A stretch of DNA of 46,953 nucleotides, taken from Geminicoccus sp035556675 (lineage in GTDB: Bacteria > Pseudomonadota > Alphaproteobacteria > Geminicoccales > Geminicoccaceae). The position numbers were made by a program, and so were the translations under genes. Below the pieces are notes generated by a model. It had not been told where the DNA came from and did not search any database. It was given only the letters and a program-made list of their open reading frames with translations. The DNA lies in NCBI RefSeq assembly GCF_035556675.1, contig NZ_DATMFZ010000346.1:1-46953 (forward strand), read 5' to 3'. Positions 16,364-24,334 of the stretch are shown piece by piece. Position 1 is the stretch's first letter. Each line of letters starts with the position of its first letter.

Positions 16364-18175
16364 ATGAACGACAGCAAGCTCGCCGCCTTCGGCCTGGACA
16401 AGCGCAGCGCCATCCTGGTCGCCCTCCTGCTGGCCGCCATCCTGGCGATCCCGCTGGGCGTCCAGTCCGACTTCGTGTTCCACATCTTCATCACGATCTG
16501 CCTCTACGGCGCCCTGTCGACCGCCTGGAACATCGTGGGCGGCTACGCCGGCCAGCTCTCGCTGGGCCATGCGATCTTCTATGGCCTGGGCGCCTACACG
16601 GCCGGGCTGCTGGTGCCCTACGGCATCTCGCCCTGGTTCGGCATGTTCGCCGGTGCCGCCCTCTCGGCAGTCGTGGCCGTGCTGATCAGCGTGCCGTGCT
16701 TCCGCCTGCGCGGCCCGTTCTTCGCGTTGGCCACCATCGCCTTCCTGGAAGTCGTCTTCCAGCTGGCCCTGCACTTCAAGGGCATCACCGGCGGTGCGGT
16801 CGGCCTGATGGTCCCGCTGCAGGTCGGCTGGGAGTGGATGATCTTCCGCGAGCGCGAGCCCTCGCTGCTGATCGCGTTCGGCCTCCTGCTGCTCACCCTG
16901 CTGGTCGCGGGCTGGATCCGCCACAGCCGGTTCGGCTACTACCTGATTGCCACCCGCGAGCGCGAGCCGGCCGCCCAGGCCGCCGGCATCGACAGCCTGA
17001 GGGTGCGCCTCTGGGCGGTCGCGATCTCCGCAGCACTGACCTCGATGGTCGGCACCTTCCACGGCATGTATCTGACCTTCATCGAGCCGGAGGCGATGTT
17101 CTCGCTGACGCTCTCGATCCAGATCGCCATGTTCGCCCTGATCGGCGGCATCGGCACGGTGCTGGGTCCGCTGCTCGGCACGCTGCTGGTGGTCCCGCTC
17201 ACCGAGCTCGCCCGCGGCTGGCTGGGCGCCTCGGCCATCGGCCTGCACGGCTTCATCTACGGCACCGTGCTGGTGCTGATCGTCCTGTTCATGCCGGACG
17301 GCCTGGTGGGCTTCTTCACCCGCAAGACCCATCCGCGCCCGGACGAGGCCGCCGCCCAGCCTGGCGCCCTGCAGGCCTCGGCCGCCGCCCTGGTCCACGA
17401 TCCGGCCGAGCCCGTGGAGACCCGTGCCATCGGCGAGCCGATCCTGGTCGCCGAGAAGCTCAACAAGGCGTTCGGCGGCCTGCGCGTCGCCCAGGACCTC
17501 GACCTCACCGTCCAGCAGGGCGAGGTGCTGGGCATCATCGGCCCGAACGGTGCCGGCAAGACCACGCTGTTCAACATGCTCTCCGGCTTCCTGCCGCCGG
17601 ATTCGGGCGTGGTGCGGGTGCGCGACCGCAACGGCCAGTGGGTCACGCCCACCTCGCCGCACGAGTACGCCCGGATCGGCGTCGGCCGCACCTTCCAGAT
17701 CGTCCAGCCCTTCGCGGCGATGACCGTGCTGGAGAACATCATGGTGGGCGCCTTCCACCACCATGCCGGCCGCAAGGAGGCCCGCGAGAAGGCGCTGGAG
17801 GTCGCCGAGCGGATGGGCCTGTGGGCGCAGCGCGACATGGAGGCGCGCAACCTGACAATCGGCGGCCAGAAGCGCCTGGAGGTCGCCCGGGTGATGGCCA
17901 CTGAGCCGCGCATCCTGCTGCTCGACGAGGTCATGGCCGGCCTGAACCAGACCGATGTCCGCCAAGCCATCACGCTGATCGAGAAGATCCGCGACGCCGG
18001 CGTCACCGTGATCGCGATCGAGCACGTCATGCAGGCGATCATGGCGCTGTCCGACCGCGTGGTCGTGCTCAACTCCGCGAGGCTGCTGGCCAACGGCAAG
18101 CCGGAGGACGTGGTGCGCGATCCGGCCGTGATCGAGGCCTATCTGGGAGAGGAGTTCGTCCATGCTGCGGCTTGA
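16364..18175 (+). CDS. ABC transporter LivM-LivG fusion (permease + ATPase)
   Basis: 603 residues combining two subunits that are usually separate. Residues 1 to about 320 are a LivM permease (NIVGGYAGQLSLGHAIFYGL is the family signature). A 35-residue Ala/Pro-rich linker follows. Residues about 360-603 are a LivG ATPase with Walker A GPNGAGKTT near 393-401, a diverged signature LTIGGQ, and Walker B ILLLDEVMAGLN. The downstream LivF provides the second ATPase. AGGAGTG precedes the ATG. The 3' end overlaps livF by 14 bases, implying coupled translation. Such fusions occur among alphaproteobacterial HAAT systems. Confidence 0.93.
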   Translation: MNDSKLAAFGLDKRSAILVALLLAAILAIPLGVQSDFVFHIFITICLYGALSTAWNIVGGYAGQLSLGHAIFYGLGAYTAGLLVPYGISPWFGMFAGAALSAVVAVLISVPCFRLRGPFFALATIAFLEVVFQLALHFKGITGGAVGLMVPLQVGWEWMIFREREPSLLIAFGLLLLTLLVAGWIRHSRFGYYLIATREREPAAQAAGIDSLRVRLWAVAISAALTSMVGTFHGMYLTFIEPEAMFSLTLSIQIAMFALIGGIGTVLGPLLGTLLVVPLTELARGWLGASAIGLHGFIYGTVLVLIVLFMPDGLVGFFTRKTHPRPDEAAAQPGALQASAAALVHDPAEPVETRAIGEPILVAEKLNKAFGGLRVAQDLDLTVQQGEVLGIIGPNGAGKTTLFNMLSGFLPPDSGVVRVRDRNGQWVTPTSPHEYARIGVGRTFQIVQPFAAMTVLENIMVGAFHHHAGRKEAREKALEVAERMGLWAQRDMEARNLTIGGQKRLEVARVMATEPRILLLDEVMAGLNQTDVRQAITLIEKIRDAGVTVIAIEHVMQAIMALSDRVVVLNSARLLANGKPEDVVRDPAVIEAYLGEEFVHAAA

Positions 18176-18866
18176 GCGCGTCTCTGCCGGCTATGGCCGC
18201 GTCACCATCCTCCACGGCATCTCGATCGAGGTGAACCAGGGCGAGGTCGTGACCATCGTCGGCGCCAACGGTGCCGGCAAGACCACCACGCTGCGCACCA
18301 TCGCCGGCCTGGTCCGTCCGACCGAGGGCAGCATCACCTTCGACGGCAAGGACATCGGCCGGCTCCCCGCGCATGAGGTAGTCGATCTCGGCATCACCCT
18401 CATCCCCGAGGGCCGCCAGCTCTTCCCGCACATGACCGTGCGCGAGAACCTGCTGATGGGCGCCTACACGCCCCGCGCCCGCGCCGACGTCGGCCAGACG
18501 CTGGAGTTCGCCTTCTCGCTGTTCCCGCGGGTGAAGGAGAAGCTCGACCAGCATGCCGGCTCCCTGTCGGGTGGCGAACAGCAGATGGTCGCGATCGCCC
18601 GCGGCCTGATGGCCAAGCCCAGGCTGCTCCTGTTCGACGAGCCGTCGCTGGGCCTGGCGCCGATCATCGTCAAGCAGGTGTTCGAGACCATCGACAAGAT
18701 CGTCGCCACCGGCGTGACCGTGCTGATCGTCGAGCAGAACGTGTTCCACACCCTCTCCATCGCGGATCGCGGCTACGTGCTGGAGAACGGCGAGATCACC
18801 ATGACCGACACCGGCGCCGCCCTTCTGAAGAACGACCATGTCCGCCGGGCCTATCTCGGCATCTGA
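18162..18866 (+). CDS. ABC transporter ATP-binding protein, LivF family
   Basis: 234 residues, normal for LivF. Walker A is GANGAGKTT (34-42), the signature is LSGGEQQ, and Walker B is LLLFDEPSLGLAP, followed by the D-loop and a switch histidine region. The segment LIPEGRQLFPHMTVRENL is highly characteristic of LivF. GGAGAGGAG precedes the ATG, which lies inside the end of the fusion gene. It pairs with the LivG half of the fusion to drive import. Confidence 0.94.
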   Translation: MLRLERVSAGYGRVTILHGISIEVNQGEVVTIVGANGAGKTTTLRTIAGLVRPTEGSITFDGKDIGRLPAHEVVDLGITLIPEGRQLFPHMTVRENLLMGAYTPRARADVGQTLEFAFSLFPRVKEKLDQHAGSLSGGEQQMVAIARGLMAKPRLLLFDEPSLGLAPIIVKQVFETIDKIVATGVTVLIVEQNVFHTLSIADRGYVLENGEITMTDTGAALLKNDHVRRAYLGI

Positions 18867-18872
18867 GGAGCC

Positions 18873-19664
18873 ATGATGAGCGAAGACTTGCAAAAGCGCC
18901 CGAGTCACCAGGACCGGATCGTGCTGGTCACCGGGGCCGGCCAGGGCATCGGTGCCGCGATCGCCGAGGGCTTCGGCCGGCGCGCCGCGAAGGTGGCCGT
19001 GACCGATGTCGACCCTGCCCGCGCCGAAACGGTCGCCGAGCGGATCCGCGCAGCCGGCGGTCGGGCCGCCTCGGCCGCGTTCGACGTCGCCGACTACGAT
19101 GCCCTGGCCGACGCCGTGGAGCGGCTCCAGGCGGAACTGGGCGGCACGTTCGACACGGTGATCAACAATGCCGGCATCTCGCCCAAGCACAACGGCAAGG
19201 CCCACCAGGTCTACGAGATGTCGCCGGACGAATGGCGCCGGGTGGTCGACGTCAACCTGACCGGCTGCTTCAACACGACCCGGCTGCTCACCCCGGCCAT
19301 GAAGGACAAGGGCTTCGGCGTCCTGATCCACCAGTCCTCGATCGCCGGCAAGACCTACTCCAACGTGGTCGGCGCCCACTATGCCGCGACCAAGGCGGCG
19401 CTGATCGGCTTCACCAAGCACACCGCCGCCGAGCTCGGCCCCTTCGGCATCCGCGTCAACGCACTGGCGCCCGGCCGGATCGACACCCCGCTGATCCGCA
19501 CCGTGCCGGACGAGATCAACCGGGTGCAGGTCGAGATGACCGCGCTGCGCCGGCTCGGCCGTCCCGACGAGGTCGCCGATCTCGCCCTCTACCTGACCTC
19601 GGACGAGGCCAGCTTCATCACCGGCCAGGTCGTCGACGTGGCCGGCGGACTCATGTTGACCTGA
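18873..19664 (+). CDS. Short-chain dehydrogenase/reductase (SDR)
   Basis: 263 residues of the classical SDR type: cofactor motif TGAGQGIG (20-27), NNAG (98-101), a catalytic serine in HQSSIAG (155/156) and Tyr170-x3-Lys174 (YAATK). Asp45 after the second strand (VTDVD) suggests NAD+ over NADP+. The end VDVAGGLMLT is typical of the fold. It starts six bases after livF, with GAGGAG before two consecutive ATGs, so it belongs to the same transcript. It probably oxidises or reduces a hydroxyl group of the imported compound or of an intermediate between the zinc dehydrogenase and the ThDP enzyme; the substrate is not known. Confidence 0.9.
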   Translation: MMSEDLQKRPSHQDRIVLVTGAGQGIGAAIAEGFGRRAAKVAVTDVDPARAETVAERIRAAGGRAASAAFDVADYDALADAVERLQAELGGTFDTVINNAGISPKHNGKAHQVYEMSPDEWRRVVDVNLTGCFNTTRLLTPAMKDKGFGVLIHQSSIAGKTYSNVVGAHYAATKAALIGFTKHTAAELGPFGIRVNALAPGRIDTPLIRTVPDEINRVQVEMTALRRLGRPDEVADLALYLTSDEASFITGQVVDVAGGLMLT

Positions 19665-19681
19665 ACCAGCAGGAACGCGCC

Positions 19682-21421
19682 ATGCCCACCGAGGCCGCCC
19701 CCAGCCAGGGCCATTCCATCGCCAACATGTCCGGCGCCCACACCTTCGCCGCGGCGCTGAAGCGCCACGGTGTCGAGGTGATCTTCGGCCAGAGCATCCC
19801 GTCCGCCCTGTTCCTGGTGGCACCGGAGTTCGGCATCCGCCAGATCGGCTACCGCACCGAGAATGCCGGTGCCGCCATGGCCGACGCGTTCGCCCGGGTC
19901 TCGCACAAGGTGCCGGTGGTGACCGGGCAGAACGGCCCGGCCGCCACCCTGCTCGTCCCGGGCTTGGCCGAGGCCTACAAGGCCTCGATCCCCGTGGTCG
20001 CGATCGTCCAGGACGTCCATCGCCAGCAGACCGACAAGAACGCCTTCCAGGAACTGGACCATCTGGACCTGTTCAAGGGCGTGGCCAAGTGGATCCGCCG
20101 GGTCTCCGAGGCCGACCGGATCGACGACTATGTCGACATGGCGTTCACCGCCGCCGCGTCCGGCCGCCCCGGTCCGGCCGTGCTGATCGCCCCGGTCGAC
20201 CTGTTCACCGACACGCCCAAGATCGGGTCGGGCAAGCGGATCGCCTCGCTCGGCACCTACCCGCTCGACCGCACCATGGCCGACCCGGCCGCAATCGCGG
20301 AGGCCGCCGCCGCCCTGGCCGCTGCCAGGGCGCCGCTCGTGATCGCTGGCGGCGGTGTGCATTCCTCGGATGCCACGGCCGAGCTCACCGCCCTGCAGGA
20401 ACTGGGCTTCCCGGTCGCCACCACCGCCATGGGCAAGGGCACGGTCGCCGAGACCCACCCGCTCTCGGTGGGCCCGGTCGGCTATTTCATGGGCCTGCGC
20501 GGTCGCGCCCAGCATCTCCGCCCGCTGGTGGAGGAGGCCGATGTCGTGCTGCTGGTCGGCAACCGCACCAACCAGAACGGCACGGACAGCTGGCAGCTCT
20601 ATCCGAAGAACGCCCGCTACATCCATCTGGACGTGGACAGCCAGGAAGTCGGCCGCAACTACGAGGCGATGCGCCTGGTAGGCGATGCCAAGCTGACCCT
20701 GCGCGCCCTGACCCATGCGCTGCAGAGCCAGGACTTGTCGCTGCGCCAGGAAGGCCGGGCCGCCCTGGAGCGGAAGATCGCCGCCGCACGCGAGACCTGG
20801 CAGGCCGACATCGCCCGCACCCTCGACCTGGACGCGGCACCGGTCCGGCCCGAGCGACTGATGCTCGACCTGGACCAGGTGCTCACCCCGGAATCGATCG
20901 TGGTGGCCGATGCCAGCTACGCCTCGATCTGGGTCGCCAACTACCTGACCGCGCGCAAGGCCGGCGCCCGCTTCATCACGCCCCGCGGCATCGCAGGCCT
21001 GGGCTGGGGCCTGCCGTTCGCGCTGGGTGCCAAGACTGCCCGGCCGGACGCCCCGGTGATCTGCCTCGCCGGTGATGGCGGTTTCGCCCATGTCTGGTCG
21101 GAGCTGGAGACCTCGCGGCGCATGAACCTGCCGATCGTGCTGATCGTGCTGAACAACCAGATCCTCGGCTACCAGAAGCATGCCGAGAAGGTGCTGTTCG
21201 ACGGCTACAGCGATGTCTGCGACTTCCAGGCGGTCGACCACGCCATGATCGCCAAGGCCTGCGGCTGCCATGGCGTGCGCGTCGAGCGCCCGGACCAGTT
21301 CCTGCCGGCCCTGAAGGAGGCGCTGGCCGCCGATCGGACTACCGTGATCGACGTGGTCACTGACCAGAAGGCTTATCCGCCGATCACCATGTTCGAGGCC
21401 AACGAGCGCCTGGACTACTGA
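19682..21421 (+). CDS. Thiamine-diphosphate enzyme, acetolactate-synthase-like
   Basis: 579 residues from the ATG at 19682, preceded by AGGAA; upstream in-frame codons are shadow of the SDR gene. The three domains of the family are present. The N-terminal pyrimidine-binding domain has the cofactor-activating Glu60 (GYRTENAGAAMAD). A central domain follows. The C-terminal diphosphate-binding domain has GDG at 464-466 and NN at 491-492, the canonical metal/ThDP motif. Such enzymes cleave or join carbon-carbon bonds next to a carbonyl group: acetolactate synthases, sulfoacetaldehyde acetyltransferase, hydroxyacyl lyases and keto-acid decarboxylases. No small regulatory subunit follows, which argues against a biosynthetic acetolactate synthase. 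Its place between an SDR and a binding protein points to a catabolic C-C cleavage step. Confidence 0.88.
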   Translation: MPTEAAPSQGHSIANMSGAHTFAAALKRHGVEVIFGQSIPSALFLVAPEFGIRQIGYRTENAGAAMADAFARVSHKVPVVTGQNGPAATLLVPGLAEAYKASIPVVAIVQDVHRQQTDKNAFQELDHLDLFKGVAKWIRRVSEADRIDDYVDMAFTAAASGRPGPAVLIAPVDLFTDTPKIGSGKRIASLGTYPLDRTMADPAAIAEAAAALAAARAPLVIAGGGVHSSDATAELTALQELGFPVATTAMGKGTVAETHPLSVGPVGYFMGLRGRAQHLRPLVEEADVVLLVGNRTNQNGTDSWQLYPKNARYIHLDVDSQEVGRNYEAMRLVGDAKLTLRALTHALQSQDLSLRQEGRAALERKIAAARETWQADIARTLDLDAAPVRPERLMLDLDQVLTPESIVVADASYASIWVANYLTARKAGARFITPRGIAGLGWGLPFALGAKTARPDAPVICLAGDGGFAHVWSELETSRRMNLPIVLIVLNNQILGYQKHAEKVLFDGYSDVCDFQAVDHAMIAKACGCHGVRVERPDQFLPALKEALAADRTTVIDVVTDQKAYPPITMFEANERLDY

Positions 21422-21447
21422 CACATATTCAGATCAGGGAGGCGAAC

Positions 21448-22659
21448 ATGAACAACTGGAAGAACAGCACGGCCTTCGCCGCACTCGGGCTTGCCCTCCT
21501 GGCGGCCCAGCCGGCCTGGGCGGACGTCAAGTTCGGCGCGCTCTACCCGTTCAGCGGCGAGCTGGCGCTGCTCGGCGAGGAGAGCTTCCGCGGTCTGGAG
21601 CTGGCGGTCGAGGAGATGAACGCCAAGGGCGGGGTCCAGGGCGAGCAGATCGTGCTGGCCCGCGGCGATGCGGTCGACAACAACCAGGCGATCGGCGAGG
21701 CGCGCCGGCTGACATCCGTGGAGTCGGTGGCGGCGATCTTCGGCACCTACTCGTCCGGCCGCTCCATGGCGGCGAGCCAGGTCGCCGAACTGGCCGGCAT
21801 CCCCTATTTCGAGCTGGGTGCGGTCACGGCCGACCTCACCAATCGCGGCTTCAAGTACCTGTTCCGCACCAACCCCACGGCGGTGCAGACCGGCGAGACC
21901 ACCATCGACCTGGTGCGCGAGGTGGTGGCCCCGGCCCTGAACGTCGACCCCAAGGAGCTGAAGATAGCACTCCTCTACGAGGACAGCAGCTTCGGCGCCT
22001 CGGTCGGCAAGTACAAGCTAGAGGCGGCGCAGAAGCACGGCCTGAACGTCGTCCAGGAGCACGCCTACCCGGCCAGCACGGTCGACATGTCCTCGATCAT
22101 CCTGGCGCTGCAGCAGGCCGAGGTCGACGTGGTCATCCAGACCTCGTACCTGAACGACACCGTCCTGTTCCTGCGCCAGGCGCACGAAGCCGGCTTCAAG
22201 CCCAAGGCGTTCGTGGGTGCCGGCGGCGGCTACTCGATGCAGCAGGCCGCGGATTCGGTGGGCCACGACCTGATCGACGGCGTGTTCGACGTCGACTTCC
22301 CGCAATACAAGATCAATCCCGAAGCCGCCCCCGGCATCGAGGCATTCGTCGAGGCCTATCAGAAGAAGTACAATCAGGCGCCGCGCTCCGGCCACTCGCT
22401 GGTCAACTATGCCGGCTCGCTTGCGATCCTGGAGGCGCTGGACAAGGCCGAAGGCTTCGAGCCCGACACGATCCGCGAGACGGTCGCCGCCATGGACGTG
22501 CCGGTCGGGCAGACCGCCACCGGCTACGGCGTCGAGTTCGACGAGAACGGCCAGAACACCCGCGCCTTCTACTACGGGATGCAGTGGCAGGACGGCCAGC
22601 TCGTGACGATCTATCCAAAGAACGCCGCGTTCGCCGAACCGCGCTTCCACAACCCCTGA
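21448..22659 (+). CDS. HAAT-family ABC substrate-binding protein (LivJ-like), copy 2
   Basis: 403 residues with a signal peptide ending AQPAWA (cleavage after about residue 25). GGGAGG lies upstream of the ATG. It aligns over its whole length with the 14.2-kb binding protein: ADVKxGALxPFSGELALLG at the mature start, GDAVDNNQAI, GTYSS, then GIPYFELGAV and YPASTVDxSS. The two are therefore clear paralogues within one operon that encodes a single set of membrane components. Differences are scattered through both lobes, so they may bind related but distinct ligands or the same ligand with different affinity. Confidence 0.92.
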   Translation: MNNWKNSTAFAALGLALLAAQPAWADVKFGALYPFSGELALLGEESFRGLELAVEEMNAKGGVQGEQIVLARGDAVDNNQAIGEARRLTSVESVAAIFGTYSSGRSMAASQVAELAGIPYFELGAVTADLTNRGFKYLFRTNPTAVQTGETTIDLVREVVAPALNVDPKELKIALLYEDSSFGASVGKYKLEAAQKHGLNVVQEHAYPASTVDMSSIILALQQAEVDVVIQTSYLNDTVLFLRQAHEAGFKPKAFVGAGGGYSMQQAADSVGHDLIDGVFDVDFPQYKINPEAAPGIEAFVEAYQKKYNQAPRSGHSLVNYAGSLAILEALDKAEGFEPDTIRETVAAMDVPVGQTATGYGVEFDENGQNTRAFYYGMQWQDGQLVTIYPKNAAFAEPRFHNP

Positions 22660-22713
22660 GGCCAGCGGGCCGGGACGCTTCCCGGCCCCTCACCTTCCCT
22701 GGAGCCCTGCCCG

Positions 22714-23283
22714 ATGTCGAATGCCGCCAGCCCGGCAACCCAGTCCGGCGAATCCACCAGCCGCCGCATGGACCCGAGCCGGATCGCGTACCAGCGTCCG
22801 CAGCCGGCCGGCATGGTCCCCGACATCTTCTTCGGCGGCGGCCTGTCGCTCGCCGAGGACGACCCGCACTGGGTGCCCCAGGCCAAGGACGTCTGGTTCA
22901 AGCCTTTGGTCCTGAACGTCACTCAGGGCTTCTACGTCAACATCCTGAAGGTCCAAAAAGCAGGTGTCCTGTCCCGCCACCGCCATTTCGGCCCGGTCCA
23001 TGCCTTCACGCTGAAGGGCTCCTGGCACTATCTGGAGCATGACTGGGTGGCTAGCGAAGGCGACTACGTGTTCGAGCCCCCGGGCGAGACCCACACGCTG
23101 GTGGTGCCCGAGGATGCCGAGGGCATGATCACCCTGTTCCACGTCACCGGCGGCTATTCCTACGTCGACCCGCAGGGCGAGGCGCTGGGCTACGAGGACG
23201 TGTTCACCAAGCTGGAAGCGGCGCAGCGCCACTTCGAGGCCCAGGGCCTGGGCTCCGCCTATGTGGAGCAGTTCGTCCGCTGA
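22714..23283 (+). CDS. Cupin-domain protein, 2,4'-dihydroxyacetophenone dioxygenase-like
   Basis: 189 residues with GGAG ahead of the ATG. The cupin core carries probable metal ligands His89, His91 and His96 in LSRHRHFGPVHAF and His127 in EPPGETHTL. The arrangement resembles the 2,4'-dihydroxyacetophenone dioxygenase / ChrR-like cupin group. Members cleave a C-C bond next to a ketone or act as metal-dependent isomerases, and many are uncharacterised. It is the last gene of the operon and is followed by a strong hairpin. In context it could process a keto intermediate upstream or downstream of the ThDP enzyme. The enzyme activity is inferred by family only. Confidence 0.82.
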   Translation: MSNAASPATQSGESTSRRMDPSRIAYQRPQPAGMVPDIFFGGGLSLAEDDPHWVPQAKDVWFKPLVLNVTQGFYVNILKVQKAGVLSRHRHFGPVHAFTLKGSWHYLEHDWVASEGDYVFEPPGETHTLVVPEDAEGMITLFHVTGGYSYVDPQGEALGYEDVFTKLEAAQRHFEAQGLGSAYVEQFVR

Positions 23284-23290
23284 GCCACAA

Positions 23291-23315
23291 CGGGGCCGCT
23301 CAGGACGCGGCCCCG
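23291..23315. terminator. Hairpin between convergent cupin and PhyH genes
   Basis: CGGGGCCG (23291-23298) pairs perfectly with CGGCCCCG (23308-23315) around a 9-base loop, just after the cupin stop and overlapping the last codons of the opposing gene. The location between convergent genes fits a bidirectional terminator, though no T tract follows. Confidence 0.55.
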
Positions 23316-24334
23316 ATCATGGCGACGTTCCAGCGCGCCAGCCTGGACCTGGCCTCGCCATCGAGATCGGCCGGTACCGGCCCATGGTTGCGGCGCCCCA
23401 CCTGCTCATAGGCATAGGTCGCAGCATTGGGCGAGCCGAAGGTCAGGTAGATCGCCATGCGATCCTCCACCCGGCCGCCTAAGGCGCGCAACGCGCCGCG
23501 CACTGCCGCGAACCGGCTCTCCGGGTCGCCCTTCGTGATCCGGCCGCCGGCCATGAGCAGCCGGCGCAGGCTCTTGTCCCACCAGGATGGGAACTGGCCG
23601 GCATGGTCGATGCGTACGTCGAACATGATCACGTCGCCCGCCCGCACGCCCAGAGCTACCTCCTGCGTGACCTCGCCCAGCCGTCGGCGATGCGACCCGG
23701 GCCGGACCTTGAGCGCCTGCTTCGAATCCGCCGGCTGATCCTGGAGGTAGATCGCCGCCTTGCACACCCGCCAGCCGTTCGGCCGGTCCGCGTGCTCCTT
23801 CAGTTCGCCGTCCTGATCGATGTCCTTGTGCCAGCGGCTCAGGGTATTGATCTGCAGATCGCTCTCGCCAGTCAGCACGGGATCGTCCGGGCTGGTGCAG
23901 GCATGCAGAGCCCCCAGCAGCCGGTCGTTGATGACGATGTCGGCCAGTTCCGGCAGCTTGTGGATGCCGCGCCATTCGATCTTGCCGCCATGACGGTGGG
24001 TGCCGTTCTGGCGGAAATACCGATGCAGCAATTTCCGCGACGTCTCGATCTCCTGTCTGGACAACACGTCACGAAAAATACAGTAACCGTCGGCCGCGAT
24101 GTTTGATGATGGAGCGGGATCCACTGCGCCGCTCGGAATTTCATGGTCGATAGACTGCACCAGCATGTCCTTGTCCCACCTGGATGTCGCGAGGTCCCGA
24201 TCCATGCCCTGTTCCGCCAACTTTTGAACTAGCCACTTCTGATGATGGCTGAACGGATACCGGTACAACTTGCGGCCTAACCCGGTCCTCGGTGGAACAT
24301 GCTTTGCGTACGCTGGTACCCTGTCCGGCTGCAC
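23300..24334 (-). CDS. Phytanoyl-CoA dioxygenase (PhyH)-family 2-oxoglutarate/iron oxygenase
   Basis: Taken from the GTG at 24334 (344 residues), with GAAGG eight bases upstream; the frame is open to 24451, but codons above 24340 mirror the overlapping glycosyltransferase. The iron-binding triad is visible as His169-x-Asp171 in SRWHKDID and His244 in RIDHAGQ. KVRPGSHRRRLGEV and GDVIMFDVR are typical PhyH strands. Family members hydroxylate small molecules or lipids using Fe(II), O2 and 2-oxoglutarate. It lies downstream of, and out of frame with, a glycosyltransferase and may modify a sugar or lipid of the polysaccharide. An internal ATG at 24205 is an alternative start, but upstream sequence (YRYPFSHHQKWLVQKLAEQ) looks coding. 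Confidence 0.75.
   Translation of the reverse strand: MQPDRVPAYAKHVPPRTGLGRKLYRYPFSHHQKWLVQKLAEQGMDRDLATSRWDKDMLVQSIDHEIPSGAVDPAPSSNIAADGYCIFRDVLSRQEIETSRKLLHRYFRQNGTHRHGGKIEWRGIHKLPELADIVINDRLLGALHACTSPDDPVLTGESDLQINTLSRWHKDIDQDGELKEHADRPNGWRVCKAAIYLQDQPADSKQALKVRPGSHRRRLGEVTQEVALGVRAGDVIMFDVRIDHAGQFPSWWDKSLRRLLMAGGRITKGDPESRFAAVRGALRALGGRVEDRMAIYLTFGSPNAATYAYEQVGRRNHGPVPADLDGEARSRLARWNVAMIGAAS

Noticed and set aside
16238..18163. 641-codon open frame antisense to the LivM-LivG fusion
   Set aside because: It is a shadow of conserved ABC transporter sequence on the other strand and has no recognisable domain.
19682..21421. Biosynthetic acetolactate synthase (IlvB)
   Set aside because: No IlvH-type small subunit follows and the neighbours are an ABC importer, SDR and cupin, so a catabolic ThDP enzyme is more likely.
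19589..21424. 611-codon open frame antisense to the ThDP enzyme
   Set aside because: Low-complexity Gly/His/Asp/Gln-rich translation; the opposite strand has complete ThDP motifs.
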